A stretch of 64,000 bases of DNA from Qipengyuania soli (GCF_015529805.1 NZ_CP064654.1:2232001-2296000), one strand, 5' to 3'. Counted from the first letter of the stretch, positions 35,638-44,772 are shown. The notes: generated by a model not told the origin, from the sequence alone. Made by a program: numbers and translations.

Positions 35638-36914
35638 GCAGCCTCGTCCTTCGCATCCAGCCCGTAGGCGGTATGGAGGACGCGGACGGCGAGTTCGGTC
35701 TCGTCCTCGTCGACCATCACGCTGACCTTGATCTCGCTGGTCGAGATGGCCTGGATGTTGATCCCGCGGTCGGCCAGTGCCTTGAACATGGTTGCGGCGA
35801 CGCCCGCGTGGCTCTTCATGCCGACGCCAACGACCGAGATCTTGGCGATCTTGCTGTCGGTGATGATGCGGTTGAAGCCGATCTCGTCGCGCTTGTCCTC
35901 GAGCAGTGCCTGCGCGCGGGCAAGGTCGGCCTGCGGGACGGTGAAGGTCACGTCGGTCTCGCCCTTGTCGCGGCCGACGTTCTGGATGATCATGTCGACG
36001 TTGATTGCGGCCTTGGCCAGCGGCTCGAAGATGTGGGCCACCGCACCCGGCTTGTCGGGTACGCGGGTCAGGATCACCTTGGCTTCGTTCTTGTCGTGCG
36101 CGATGCCGGTTACGTGCTGGCGTTCCATTTCGCCCTTCTCCACCAGTTCGTTCATTTCCTCTTCCGAGACGATCATCGTGCCCGGAAGGTCGTCTGCGGG
36201 GATGGCATCCTCGCCGACGAAGCTGGAGAGGACCTGCACCCGCACGCCCTCTTTCATTGCGAGTCCGACCGAGCGGGTCTGAAGCACCTTGGCCCCGACA
36301 CTCGCGAGCTCGAGCATTTCCTCGTAAGTGACCGCCTTCTGCTTCTTCGCCTTGGCGACGATGCGCGGGTCCGTCGTGTAGACCCCATCGACGTCCGTGT
36401 AGATGTCGCAGCGGTCCGCGTGCACGGCAGCGGCCACGGCAACCGCAGACGTGTCCGATCCGCCGCGTCCGAGCGTGGTGACGCGATTGTCTTCGCTCAG
36501 CCCTTGGAAGCCGGGAATGACGGCGATTTCACCGCGCTGCATCGAAGCGATGAGTTCGTCGGCGTCGATGCTTTCGATGCGGGCCTTGGCGTGGGCCTCG
36601 ATGGTGTGGATCGGCAACTGCCAACCGAGCCAGCTGCGCGCCTTGCAGCCGAGCGACTGGAGCGTCAGCGCGAGGAGGCCCGAAGTGACCTGTTCGCCAC
36701 TCGCGACGACCACGTCGTATTCGGCCGGATCGTAGAGCGCATTCGCCTCACGGCAGAAGTTGACGAGGCGATCGGTCTCGCCGGCCATGGCGGACACCAC
36801 CACCGCGACCTCGTGGCCGCGCGCCTGTTGCTTGCGCACGATGTTGGCGACGCGGCGGATGCGCTCGGTCCCGGCCATCGAAGTGCCGCCGAATTTCATC
36901 ACGATGCGTGCCAA
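35634..36914 (-). CDS. lysC: Aspartate kinase
   Basis: 426-aa enzyme that phosphorylates aspartate, first step to lysine, threonine, methionine and diaminopimelate. The kinase domain starts ARIVMKFGGTSMAG; GRGGSDTSAVAVAAA is the nucleotide motif; two ACT domains occupy about 265-426 (VILTRVPDKPGAVAHIF; ISVVGVGMKSHAGVAATMF), typical of feedback-controlled enzymes. I chose TTG 36914, which gives the standard N-terminus and has a GGAG site 10 nt upstream; ATG starts upstream would add up to 24 odd residues. Confidence 0.9.
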   Translation of the reverse strand: MARIVMKFGGTSMAGTERIRRVANIVRKQQARGHEVAVVVSAMAGETDRLVNFCREANALYDPAEYDVVVASGEQVTSGLLALTLQSLGCKARSWLGWQLPIHTIEAHAKARIESIDADELIASMQRGEIAVIPGFQGLSEDNRVTTLGRGGSDTSAVAVAAAVHADRCDIYTDVDGVYTTDPRIVAKAKKQKAVTYEEMLELASVGAKVLQTRSVGLAMKEGVRVQVLSSFVGEDAIPADDLPGTMIVSEEEMNELVEKGEMERQHVTGIAHDKNEAKVILTRVPDKPGAVAHIFEPLAKAAINVDMIIQNVGRDKGETDVTFTVPQADLARAQALLEDKRDEIGFNRIITDSKIAKISVVGVGMKSHAGVAATMFKALADRGINIQAISTSEIKVSVMVDEDETELAVRVLHTAYGLDAKDEAA

Positions 36915-36967
36915 GTGCCGACGTCTCCGTGCTGGAATGCTTGAGTGCTGGCTGCTAGCCATCGCGC

Positions 36968-37729
36968 ATGAGCGATGCAACAACACACTCGCGTAGCAAT
37001 TCTTCAGCAGGCCAAACGATCCGCCCCGAAGAAGCGGCGCATTTCGGAAAGCTGGCGAAGGACTGGTGGGATCCGAAAGGCTCCTCGGCCATGCTGCACA
37101 GGCTCAATCCGGTGCGCCTGGCGTTCCTGCGCGAGGCGATCGACCTGCACTGGGGCGGCGATTTGGCGGGGCGCAAGCCGCTGACCGGGAAGAGCGCGCT
37201 CGACATCGGTTGCGGCGCGGGGCTGCTGTGCGAACCGCTGGCCCGGCTAGGAGCCGATGTGACAGGCGTCGATGCCGCGCCCGAAAATGTCGCGGCGGCC
37301 GCGGTTCATGCCGAGGGCGCCGGGCTCGACATCCGCTACATGGCTGGCGAGATCGGTTCGCTCGACATCGGACAGTTCGATCTCGTCACTGCGATGGAAG
37401 TTATCGAGCACGTTGCCGACAAGCGCGCCTTCGTGGCCGAACTTGCCGCGCGCCTCGCACCGGGCGGACTGCTGGTCATGTCGACGCCCAACCGCACGCC
37501 CGCTTCGCGACTGCTGATGATCGGGGCGGCGGAAGGCTTCGGCCTCATTCCCAAGGGCACGCACCACTGGGAAGATTTCATCACGCCCGAAGAACTCGGC
37601 GACCTGTTGGCGGAAGCCGGCCTTGAAATGTCGAAACCGCAGGGGATCGCCTATTCGCCTGCGAAGGGCCTGCACCTCTCGTCCGACCTCTCGCTCAACT
37701 ACCTCGTGACCGCCCGCCGCAGCACCTAG
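36968..37729 (+). CDS. ubiG: Ubiquinone biosynthesis O-methyltransferase
   Basis: 253-aa SAM-dependent methyltransferase acting twice in ubiquinone synthesis. PEEAAHFGKLAKDWWDPKG is the UbiG N-terminal block; ALDIGCGAGLLCEPLARLGA is the SAM motif; HHWEDFITPEEL and the C-terminal DLSLNYLVTARR are family-typical. It is divergent from lysC over 53 bp. Its stop shares the tetranucleotide CTAG with the convergent deaminase stop. Confidence 0.93.
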   Translation: MSDATTHSRSNSSAGQTIRPEEAAHFGKLAKDWWDPKGSSAMLHRLNPVRLAFLREAIDLHWGGDLAGRKPLTGKSALDIGCGAGLLCEPLARLGADVTGVDAAPENVAAAAVHAEGAGLDIRYMAGEIGSLDIGQFDLVTAMEVIEHVADKRAFVAELAARLAPGGLLVMSTPNRTPASRLLMIGAAEGFGLIPKGTHHWEDFITPEELGDLLAEAGLEMSKPQGIAYSPAKGLHLSSDLSLNYLVTARRST

Positions 37730-38217
37730 TCGTTGGCCTGCTTTTCCTCCGGGACGTCGTCCCAGGGGCGATAGTAAAGATTTGCACATTCTTCCGAAAG
37801 CACTCCTCCGACGAGCTCGAGGTCGTCCTTGTAGGCATCGACAACGAAATCGAGCGTGGAGAGGTGGCGGTCCTCGAAGTACATTTCGTGGACGTCCTTG
37901 CGACCTGCGCCATAAACAATACGGCTGACCCCGGCCCAGATGCTGGCGAAGGTGCACATGCCGCAGGGCTGGAGGGTGGAATAGAGCGTCGCGCCTTCGA
38001 TGCGCATGTCGCCGTGTTCGGCACCGCCCGCGCGCAAGGTCACCACCTCGGCATGGGCGGTGGCATCGCAGCATTCGGCAGTGCGGTTCACGCCGCGGGC
38101 GATTTCCTTCCCGTCGAGCACGAGTATCGCCGCAATCGGCGTGTTGGCAGGGTCGCTGCCCTTCTCTGCAACGGCGAAGTCGCGCGCGGCCCGCATCCAG
38201 GTTTCATCGTCACTCAT
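37726..38217 (-). CDS. Cytidine/guanine deaminase-family nucleoside deaminase
   Basis: 163-aa zinc deaminase. Zinc and catalytic residues lie in THE-type motif AHAEV (His and catalytic Glu) and in QPCGMC (two Cys). The fold and size match the guanine deaminase/CMP-dCMP-like group. Substrate specificity cannot be read from the sequence; the C-terminal acidic tail is unusual for tRNA adenosine deaminase, making TadA unlikely. Confidence 0.82.
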   Translation of the reverse strand: MSDDETWMRAARDFAVAEKGSDPANTPIAAILVLDGKEIARGVNRTAECCDATAHAEVVTLRAGGAEHGDMRIEGATLYSTLQPCGMCTFASIWAGVSRIVYGAGRKDVHEMYFEDRHLSTLDFVVDAYKDDLELVGGVLSEECANLYYRPWDDVPEEKQAND

Positions 38218-38242
38218 GCAAGGCCCAACGCAGCGGGCGGGA

Positions 38243-39298
38243 TTATTTTCCGAGCGCGGTGACGACGAGGCCCGGATCGTCGGTGAAGACGCCGTCCACG
38301 CCCTGCACCTTGAGCAGGGTGACCATGCCGAGCACGTCGCCTGTTCCGTTCTCGTCCGTGCCGCGCTTCAGGACGGGCGGCAGGAAGGCATTCTCCTTCC
38401 TCAAGGTCCATGCATGCAGCTTCAGGCCCGCCGCGTGGACGTCATCCACCAGCCCTGACGGAATACCTTCGGGCCCGAACAGCAAGCGCATGTCCGCGCC
38501 GACGCCGTCGGCATAGGCTGCGACATCCTTCAGCCCCGTAGGCGTGAGCATGTCGAGGTAATAGAGGGCTGGCTCGTCAGCGGGTCCCCCTTCGCCCTTC
38601 ACCAGAAGGATCAGTGGCACGTCGACCATCTTGTTCAATCGCCGCAGCGTTCCGACCTCGAAGCACTGGATGAAGACCGGATCGTCGGCATCGTCGAGGT
38701 CCGCCTTGCGCAGTGCCGTCACCAGGAGGTCGACGGTGTCGATCCCGGCTTCCTGCAACAGGAAGTTGGGATGCTTCAGCTCGGGATAGATGCCGATCCT
38801 GCGCCCCGTCTCTGCCTCCTTGGCGCGGACAAGGGTCAGGATCTCCTCGAATGTCGGCACGGGATAGAGCCCGTCGAAGCGCGCATTGGCCGTCCGCAAG
38901 GTCGGCAGGCGTTCCTTCGCGCGCAGGGTTCGCAGCTCGGCAATCGTGAAGTCCTCGGCGAACCAGCCACTGACGAGCTTCCCATCGATCGTCTTCGAAC
39001 GGCGGCGGTCGGCGAACTCTTCGCGCGCGCCCACATCGGTCGTGTCGGACAATTCGTTCTCGTGCCGCGCGACGAGGACATTGTCCTTTGTCGCCACCAG
39101 ATCGGGCTCGATATAGTCCGCGCCCTGGTCGATGGCGCGTTCGTAGGCCGCCAGCGTGTGTTCGGGCCGTTCGCCGCTGGCGCCGCGATGGGCGATGACG
39201 AGCATGTCGCCCGCCGAGGCCGGAATCGCGGTTACCGCCCCAATCAGCGCAACCGTTAATCGAATCTTGACGGTGATCTGCGAAATTCCACCAGTCAT
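38243..39298 (-). CDS. glpQ: Secreted glycerophosphodiester phosphodiesterase
   Basis: 351-aa exported enzyme that hydrolyses deacylated phospholipid headgroups to glycerol-3-phosphate. A signal peptide ends near ASAGD; HRGASGERPEHTLAAY gives the catalytic His-Arg and a following Glu, and DYIEPDLVATKD supplies metal ligands. Start is uncertain: ATG 39298 shares CATG with the divergent small gene, while TTG 39304 has an AGGAG site at ideal 7-nt spacing and would add two residues. Confidence 0.88.
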   Translation of the reverse strand: MTGGISQITVKIRLTVALIGAVTAIPASAGDMLVIAHRGASGERPEHTLAAYERAIDQGADYIEPDLVATKDNVLVARHENELSDTTDVGAREEFADRRRSKTIDGKLVSGWFAEDFTIAELRTLRAKERLPTLRTANARFDGLYPVPTFEEILTLVRAKEAETGRRIGIYPELKHPNFLLQEAGIDTVDLLVTALRKADLDDADDPVFIQCFEVGTLRRLNKMVDVPLILLVKGEGGPADEPALYYLDMLTPTGLKDVAAYADGVGADMRLLFGPEGIPSGLVDDVHAAGLKLHAWTLRKENAFLPPVLKRGTDENGTGDVLGMVTLLKVQGVDGVFTDDPGLVVTALGK

Positions 39299-39464
39299 GT
39301 TCAAGAAGCTTCTCCTTGCGACGGCAATCGTGCTCGGCCTCATCTACGGGTCTGGCAGCGATCTCGCGTCGGTCAAGCGCTCGATCACCGGGGCCGCGAA
39401 CGAAAATGCGCGTTCCTTCACCAATGGCGACAATGAAGGCTGGGGCAGCAACAGCGGCTACTGA
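39297..39464 (+). CDS. Small secreted or membrane peptide
   Basis: 55-aa frame with a hydrophobic, lysine-headed N-terminus (MFKKLLLATAIVLGLIYG) resembling a signal peptide or membrane anchor, then a polar Gly/Asn/Ser tail. Its ATG overlaps the divergent glpQ ATG and its end overlaps the nadR stop by 7 bp. No strong ribosome site is visible. It is plausible but short, and I do not recognise it. Confidence 0.45.
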   Translation: MFKKLLLATAIVLGLIYGSGSDLASVKRSITGAANENARSFTNGDNEGWGSNSGY

Positions 39465-40441
39465 CGCCTGAGCGTCGCGATCGCCGATCTCGCTGCAGCG
39501 AGACGCACTTCACCGGTCCCCGAAATCCGCTCGAACGGCACGCCTGCATCGATGAGAACCGCCTCGACGATGTCGGCGAAGCGCGCGTGTTCGGCCGGAT
39601 CGGCAAAGAAACGTGTACCATCATCGACCCATGGCAGGTCGGGTTCCATCAGCAGGTAGAGGTCCGCCTTCTCCTCCTCCATCAGTTCGGCGGGTCGTTC
39701 GCCGAGCAGCATTTCGCACCAGGCGGCGGTCACCAGCGCGTCGGTATCAACCAGCAGGACCGGCCCCGCCCAGCGCGCCGAGGCCTGTGTCATGGCCTGC
39801 TGTGCCCGGCCGATCAGCAGGAGATCGGCCCGCGTCAGGTCCTCACGATGCACCTCGCAATGGCTGCGCCCGTATTCGGGCACCCAGATCGTGCCCAGTT
39901 CGGGTGCAAGCTGTGCTGCGAGTGTCGATTTGCCCGTGCTTTCCGCCCCGTGGAGGCAAACCGTCTTGCGGTAGTGATCCCTCACCGGCTCCGGCAGGTA
40001 AGGCCAATGCCCAGCCGGGTCCGCCCTGACCGCACTGGCGGAGAGCGACGATACTGCGTCCCTGGCCTCGAGTATCCGCCCACCCAGTGGCACGAAGAAG
40101 CCACCGACCTGGGCCGCGAGTTCAAGCCCGTATTCCTCGCCCGCGAAGAGATAGTCGATCGGTTCGGGATGGACAGTGGCGACAATTCCCGTCCAGATCG
40201 GCCAGAAATCGGGGCTTTCGGAGGGTTCCTGCGGCACCACATCGCCGTGACCGACGACGCGGCAGGAGGGAAACATCCCGCGCATCCAGTCGAGCCGCCG
40301 TTCCCCCGGGATCGGGTCATCTGGCAACCAACAGACCAGCACCGTGAGCTCATCGACGAGTTTTGCCGCCGCCTCGACAAGGGCGACATGCCCCGCGTGC
40401 GGCGGCATGAACTTGCCGAGCAGGAAGCCGCGCGTGGTCAA
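39458..40441 (-). CDS. nadR: NadR-like bifunctional NMN adenylyltransferase / ribosylnicotinamide kinase
   Basis: 327-aa two-domain NAD salvage enzyme. The N-terminal nucleotidyltransferase has LGKFMPPHAGH (HxGH motif); the C-terminal kinase has the P-loop GAESTGKSTLA and EYGRSHCEVH. It lacks the helix-turn-helix domain of the enterobacterial repressor form. TTG 40441 overlaps the pnuC stop (TTGA) and starts the conserved domain. Together with PnuC it converts imported nicotinamide riboside to NAD. Confidence 0.88.
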   Translation of the reverse strand: MTTRGFLLGKFMPPHAGHVALVEAAAKLVDELTVLVCWLPDDPIPGERRLDWMRGMFPSCRVVGHGDVVPQEPSESPDFWPIWTGIVATVHPEPIDYLFAGEEYGLELAAQVGGFFVPLGGRILEARDAVSSLSASAVRADPAGHWPYLPEPVRDHYRKTVCLHGAESTGKSTLAAQLAPELGTIWVPEYGRSHCEVHREDLTRADLLLIGRAQQAMTQASARWAGPVLLVDTDALVTAAWCEMLLGERPAELMEEEKADLYLLMEPDLPWVDDGTRFFADPAEHARFADIVEAVLIDAGVPFERISGTGEVRLAAARSAIATLRRQ

Positions 40442-41010
40442 GCGACTGCTTCGGATCTGCGCTCGGCGCGCATCCACTGGACGAGGCCCAGCGTGGCGAG
40501 CACGAGGAAGGCGACATAGAGGCCCGCAGTCAGGTGAAGGTCGCGGATGATGTAGAGCGCGACGGACCCGATATCGATGACGATCCACAGCACCCAGTTC
40601 TCGATCCGGCGATAGGACAGAAGGACCTGCGCAACCACGCTCGCCCCGGTGATCGCGGCATCGGCGAAGGGCATGACGGCATCGGTCAGCTTGTGCATAA
40701 GCGTGCCGAGCGACAGCGTGATCACCGCAACCAGCACGAGCGAGATGATGCGCGAAGGCCAGCCCATCCAGCGCACTGCGACCGGCTGGACCATACCGCC
40801 TGCCCGCGCCCACAGGTACCAGCCCCACGCCTGTACGAAGAAGAAGAAGACCTGCAGCCCGGCCTCGCCGTACAGCTTGGCCTCGAAGAAGATTTCGGCA
40901 TAAAGCGCGACCATCGCCATGCCGAAGGGGTAGTTCCAGATACTCCGCCGCACGAGCAGGCCGACATTGGCCAGCCCCAGGGCGACGGCAACCAGTTCGA
41001 GAGTGTTCAC
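40438..41010 (-). CDS. pnuC: Nicotinamide riboside transporter PnuC
   Basis: 190-aa inner-membrane protein with about seven helices. Family features include SIWNYPFGMAMVALYAEIFF, FVQAWGWYLW (Trp-rich substrate site) and NWVLWIVIDIGSVALYI. I chose GTG 41010, with a GAGG site upstream and 10 bp after the arsC stop; an ATG at 41079 would add 23 non-hydrophobic residues inside arsC. nadR overlaps its end. Confidence 0.88.
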   Translation of the reverse strand: MNTLELVAVALGLANVGLLVRRSIWNYPFGMAMVALYAEIFFEAKLYGEAGLQVFFFFVQAWGWYLWARAGGMVQPVAVRWMGWPSRIISLVLVAVITLSLGTLMHKLTDAVMPFADAAITGASVVAQVLLSYRRIENWVLWIVIDIGSVALYIIRDLHLTAGLYVAFLVLATLGLVQWMRAERRSEAVA

Positions 41011-41020
41011 CGGCCCTCGC

Positions 41021-41368
41021 TCAACCCAGCGCCGCAGCCCATGCCGCCGGATCGAAGCCGACCAGGACCTGGTCACCATGCTCGACCACGGGGCGCTTTA
41101 TCATGCTCGGCTGCTCGACCATCAGGGCGATGGCCTTGTCCCGATCGATCCCTTCGCGCGCCACTTCGGGCAGCTTGCGGAAAGTCGTGCCGCGGCGGTT
41201 GAGCAGGGCCTCCCACCCCACCGCCTCCGCCCATTCGCCCAAGCGGGCAGCGTCGGCCCCTTCCTTCTTGTAGTCATGGAAGGCGTAATCGAGTCCCTGC
41301 GCTTCAAGCCAGGTGCGGGCCTTCTTGACCGTGTCGCAGTTGGGAATGCCGTAGAACTGGATAGTCAT
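41021..41368 (-). CDS. ArsC/Spx-family thioredoxin-fold protein
   Basis: 115-aa protein of the ArsC-like/MgsR group: FYGIPNCDTVKKARTWLEAQG holds the single active-site Cys11, and KRPVVEHGDQVLVGF is the late family block. It lacks the second cysteine of CXXC Spx forms. True arsenate reductase activity is uncertain; many YffB-like members are glutathione-dependent reductases. ATGA overlap with the upstream monooxygenase gene. Confidence 0.82.
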   Translation of the reverse strand: MTIQFYGIPNCDTVKKARTWLEAQGLDYAFHDYKKEGADAARLGEWAEAVGWEALLNRRGTTFRKLPEVAREGIDRDKAIALMVEQPSMIKRPVVEHGDQVLVGFDPAAWAAALG

Positions 41369-41676
41369 GTCTCTCTTTCGCTGAAGCGGCGTATCCGTGG
41401 CTCGGGGCAGGCGAAAAGGGTGTATTCGGCGTAATACTCTTCGCGTCCCTTGCGCTGGACCATCCGATGCTCGGCAACGCGGCCCCAGGCGCGGGCAGAG
41501 GCCTCATCGTCCCACTCGCTGACCGCGACGACTTCGCCATCGTCGGCGACGTAGGACTTGAACGAGCGGTAGCCGGGCTGTTCGCGTGCCATTTCCTCCA
41601 TCGCATCGGCATCGGCGGAATAGGCGGCGGCGTCCATGTCCGCACGCTTGCGATTGCGGAAGACGACAAGGAACAT
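41365..41676 (-). CDS. Antibiotic-biosynthesis-monooxygenase (ABM) domain protein
   Basis: 103-aa ferredoxin-like-fold protein: FLVVFRNRKR, an EEMAREQPGYRSFKSY helix-strand unit and VAVSEWDDEASARAW, all typical of ABM domains. These are often small quinol or haem-associated oxygenases or stress proteins. Function here is unknown. Its start overlaps the ruvC stop by 1 bp. Confidence 0.78.
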   Translation of the reverse strand: MFLVVFRNRKRADMDAAAYSADADAMEEMAREQPGYRSFKSYVADDGEVVAVSEWDDEASARAWGRVAEHRMVQRKGREEYYAEYTLFACPEPRIRRFSERET

Positions 41677-42146
41677 CAGACCTTCCCCAGATGCGCATCG
41701 GCGATGGCGACGGCGAGCGCGTCGGCGGCATCGGCGCCGGCAATAGTCGCGCCCGGCAGCAGCACTTTCAGCATGGCCTGGACCTGCTGCTTTTCCGCCC
41801 CGCCGGTTCCCACGACCGCTTTCTTGACCAGCCGCGCGGCGTGTTCGTTGACCGCAACCCCGGCCATTCCGCAGGTCGCCAAAACCGCTCCGCGCGCCTG
41901 CGCCAGCTTGAGCGTCGACTGCGGGTTCTTGTTGAGGAAGACCTCCTCCGCCGCCGCGCGATCGGGGTGATAGGCGGCGATGACTTCGGACAAGGCGGCG
42001 TGAAGGGTGGCGAGGCGGACTGCCATCGGAGCCCTGGCATCGGTCGGCACCTGCCCGTTGGCGATATGCGAGATGCGTGCGCCTTCGGCCCTGATCACGC
42101 CCCAGCCGGTGCAGCTGAGCGAGGGGTCGAGACCGAGGATGATCAC
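41676..42146 (-). CDS. ruvC: Crossover junction endodeoxyribonuclease RuvC
   Basis: 156-aa Holliday-junction resolvase. Catalytic acidic residues are Asp7 (LGLDPSL), Glu67 (AAEEVF), Asp139 and Asp142 (GADAADALAVA). GTG 42146 overlaps the upstream membrane-protein stop (GTGA). ruvA and ruvB are not in the window; the gene is linked to yebC, a common partner. Confidence 0.94.
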   Translation of the reverse strand: MIILGLDPSLSCTGWGVIRAEGARISHIANGQVPTDARAPMAVRLATLHAALSEVIAAYHPDRAAAEEVFLNKNPQSTLKLAQARGAVLATCGMAGVAVNEHAARLVKKAVVGTGGAEKQQVQAMLKVLLPGATIAGADAADALAVAIADAHLGKV

Positions 42147-42493
42147 AGCCTGATCCCGAGGCGCGGTCCCCACTGGACCATGCCGAGATAGAGCACGACC
42201 GTCAGCACGCAGCCGAGCACCAGCGCCGCCCAGAAATTCACGCCGTTTCGCAACATGACCGGGATGGCGAGGAACATCGGCAGGCTGGGCAGGACGAACC
42301 AGAAGGTCGCCTGTGCATGCTGCGCCATGTTCTCCGCATCCGGGCGGGCGAACCACAGGAATATCATGCCGAGGATCGAGACCAGCGGTAGGCTGGCCAC
42401 GAGCGCAGCAGCAGCCGGCAACCTGCGCCCGATCTCCGCAATCGCCGCGATCATGACGCCGGCCAGCAGCGCCTTCGCGACGAAAGCCAGCAT
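42143..42493 (-). CDS. DUF3147-family membrane protein
   Basis: 116-aa protein of about four transmembrane helices, with the family block SLPLVSILGMIFLWFARPD and a helix-rich remainder. Function unknown. Its start overlaps the yebC stop by 1 bp (TGATG) and its stop overlaps the ruvC GTG, so it is translated within the yebC-ruvC unit. Confidence 0.82.
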   Translation of the reverse strand: MLAFVAKALLAGVMIAAIAEIGRRLPAAAALVASLPLVSILGMIFLWFARPDAENMAQHAQATFWFVLPSLPMFLAIPVMLRNGVNFWAALVLGCVLTVVLYLGMVQWGPRLGIRL

Positions 42494-43236
42494 CAGCCCA
42501 GCTTCTCCATGATCTCGTCCGAGATCTCGTAATTGCCCCAGACTGTCTGCACGTCGTCGTCATCGTCGAGCGTGTCGACGAGCTTCAGCAAGGTCGCCGC
42601 GCCACCTTCGTCCATGTCGACGGTAATGGTGGGCTTCCACGCCAGCTTGACGTTCTCGGCCTCGCCCAGCGTCTTTTCCAGATTGCCTGCGACTTCGTGC
42701 AGCGCATCGGACGCGGTCCAGATGGTGTGGCCGTCTTCGGAACTCTCGACATCGTCCGCGCCAGCTTCGATCGCGGCTTCGAGGACTTTCTCCTCGTCGC
42801 CGACGCTCGCCGGGTATTCGATCAGGCCGAGGCGTTCGAAACCGTGGCTCACCGAACCTTCCGAACCGAGGTTGCCGCCGTTCTTGCTGAAGGCGGTGCG
42901 AACGTTGGTTGCGGTGCGGTTGCGGTTGTCGGTCAGCGCTTCGACGATCAGCGCAACGCCGCCCGGGCCATAGCCTTCGTACCGAACCTCTTCGTAGTTC
43001 TCGCCGTCATTGGCAGATGCCTTGTCGATCGCTCGCTGGATATTGTCCTTCGGCATCGACTGGGCCTTGGCCGCATTGACCGCGAGGCGCAGGCGCGGGT
43101 TCATGTCCGGGTCGGGCATGCCCATCTTGGCGGCGACGGTGATCTCGCGGGAAAGCTTGGAAAACATCGCCGAGCGCTTCTTGTCCTGCGCGCCCTTGCG
43201 GTGCATGATGTTCTTGAATTTGGAATGGCCTGCCAT
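42493..43236 (-). CDS. yebC: YebC/PmpR-family regulator / ribosome rescue factor
   Basis: 247-aa three-domain protein. [21 protein letters not shown] is the family N-terminus; [15 protein letters not shown] and [10 protein letters not shown] are core motifs. YebC proteins were described as transcription regulators and more recently as factors easing ribosome stalling at proline runs. ATG 43236 starts the conserved sequence. It heads a seven-gene operon running to nadR. Confidence 0.94.
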   Translation of the reverse strand: MAGHSKFKNIMHRKGAQDKKRSAMFSKLSREITVAAKMGMPDPDMNPRLRLAVNAAKAQSMPKDNIQRAIDKASANDGENYEEVRYEGYGPGGVALIVEALTDNRNRTATNVRTAFSKNGGNLGSEGSVSHGFERLGLIEYPASVGDEEKVLEAAIEAGADDVESSEDGHTIWTASDALHEVAGNLEKTLGEAENVKLAWKPTITVDMDEGGAATLLKLVDTLDDDDDVQTVWGNYEISDEIMEKLG

Positions 43237-43306
43237 GGTATCGCTTTTGCGTTGGTCGTGGTTGGAAGTGTTCTCGTCAGAGATTCTCGGGGGTGGCCTT
43301 AGCCGC

Positions 43307-44068
43307 ATGGAAGCAATTACCACAAGTGGTCAGGCGCACCTCGCGCCCGCCAATTCGCTACGCGGTGAATGGTCGCGCTTTTTCGCCTTCCTGAAACGGC
43401 CCACGCTCCCCGACCGGGCCGCGCCGATGCAACAGTCGAGCTTCATCGCGGTTGGGCGGATGCTGGTGCTCGACCTGATCATCATGGTCGTGTTGCTGGG
43501 GGCGGCATTTGGCGTGATGGCGCTGGGAGTGAACATCCCCAAGACCGCCATTTCGGGCATGGACATGACGCCGCAGCTTGCCTTTGCTGCCATCGTCTTC
43601 GCCCCCGTCGCGGAGGAGATTGCCTTCCGCAGCTGGCTTTCGGGACGCCCCGGCCACGTGCTCTTCATCATCCTGGCGCTTGTCGCACTGGCAATCGTGG
43701 GTGCGAGCGGTGCGGCGAGCGCGCAACAGGTCAATCCCGTCACCGGCGGCATCGCGCTGGTGGTCTTCCTAGCCGGTCTGGTCGGCCTGTGGGTCCTGCG
43801 CGGCCGCGACGCCATGGGCTGGTTCCAGAAGCTGTTCCCGCTGTTCTACTGGTTCAGCGCTATCGCCTTCGCCGGAATCCACCTGCTCAACTTCTCGGTC
43901 GAGAACATGGCGACGATCCTGCCGCTGGTCCTGCCGCAGTTCGTGATCGGGCTGGTGCTCGGCTATCTGCGCGTGAACTACGGCCTGTGGTCGAACATCA
44001 TGCTCCACATGCTCCACAACGCGGCATTCATCACGCTGGTGGCGGTGGCCGGCAGCGCCGGGGCCTGA
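43307..44068 (+). CDS. CPBP-family intramembrane metalloprotease
   Basis: 253-aa membrane protein with about six to seven helices. The ABI/CAAX-protease motif EEIAFR gives Glu103, Glu104 and Arg108; later histidines lie in AGIHLLNF and in IMLHMLHN. Such glutamate/histidine proteases process prenylated proteins in eukaryotes; bacterial roles are mostly unknown. Divergent from yebC over 70 bp. Confidence 0.86.
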   Translation: MEAITTSGQAHLAPANSLRGEWSRFFAFLKRPTLPDRAAPMQQSSFIAVGRMLVLDLIIMVVLLGAAFGVMALGVNIPKTAISGMDMTPQLAFAAIVFAPVAEEIAFRSWLSGRPGHVLFIILALVALAIVGASGAASAQQVNPVTGGIALVVFLAGLVGLWVLRGRDAMGWFQKLFPLFYWFSAIAFAGIHLLNFSVENMATILPLVLPQFVIGLVLGYLRVNYGLWSNIMLHMLHNAAFITLVAVAGSAGA

Positions 44069-44416
44069 TCAGATCCTGACCGCGGTCCCGGTCACCGAGA
44101 CCATCAGCATCGAGCCCTTGGCCCCGACCACTTCGTAGTCGAGATCGACGCCGACCACGGCATTGCCGCCGCGCTGGTCGCACTGCGCCTGCAGCTGCTG
44201 GATCGCGTCGGCGCGGGCACTCCCGAGAACGCGCTCATAGCTTCCTGCACGCCCGCCGAAAAAGTCGCGGAATCCGGCGAACACATCGCGGAACACGTTG
44301 GCGCCGACGATCACTTCGCCGGTGACGAGGCCGAGATACTCCTGGATCGGATGGCCCTCGATCGTCGGCGTGGTGCTGACGAGGATCACCCGGCGGTGCG
44401 GCAATTGCGATGCCAT
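44069..44416 (-). CDS. YbjQ/UPF0145-family protein
   Basis: 115-aa protein of the YbjQ family (heavy-metal-binding-like fold, pentameric). [30 protein letters not shown] and [13 protein letters not shown]-like [14 protein letters not shown] are the signatures; the C-terminal SVTGTAVRI completes it. Function unproven. Its stop immediately abuts the CPBP stop (TGATCA). Confidence 0.9.
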   Translation of the reverse strand: MASQLPHRRVILVSTTPTIEGHPIQEYLGLVTGEVIVGANVFRDVFAGFRDFFGGRAGSYERVLGSARADAIQQLQAQCDQRGGNAVVGVDLDYEVVGAKGSMLMVSVTGTAVRI

Positions 44417-44443
44417 GGCAGATTACTCCCCTCTTAATCCGGT

Positions 44444-44680
44444 TCAGCCGATGCCGAGCGCGGCCTTGTAGGTATCGAGAATGGTTTCCATCTCGCGGCG
44501 GTCGTCGGGCTTCATCTTACGCAGGCGGACGATCTGGCGCATGATCTTGGTATCGTAACCGACAGCCTTGGATTCGGCATAAACGTCGCGGATGTCGTCG
44601 GCGATGCCCTTCTTCTCTTCCTCGAGGCGTTCGATGCGCTCGATGAGAAGGCGCAGGCGGTCGTCGGTGGCTTCGGCCAT
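44444..44680 (-). CDS. gapR: GapR-family (DUF2312) nucleoid-associated protein
   Basis: 78-aa coiled-coil DNA-binding protein. [19 protein letters not shown] and [16 protein letters not shown] match GapR, which in Caulobacter clamps overtwisted DNA and stimulates topoisomerases. ATG 44680 gives the standard short product. It is alphaproteobacteria-specific, supporting the taxonomic guess. Confidence 0.92.
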   Translation of the reverse strand: MAEATDDRLRLLIERIERLEEEKKGIADDIRDVYAESKAVGYDTKIMRQIVRLRKMKPDDRREMETILDTYKAALGIG

Positions 44681-44772
44681 TTGGGAAATACTCCGGTGAT
44701 GTGAGAATCGCCACGCGGGCGGATGGCAGGTTCGATAGCCAGAGCGTGGCCCCGGGTGAAGGGTCCGAATCC

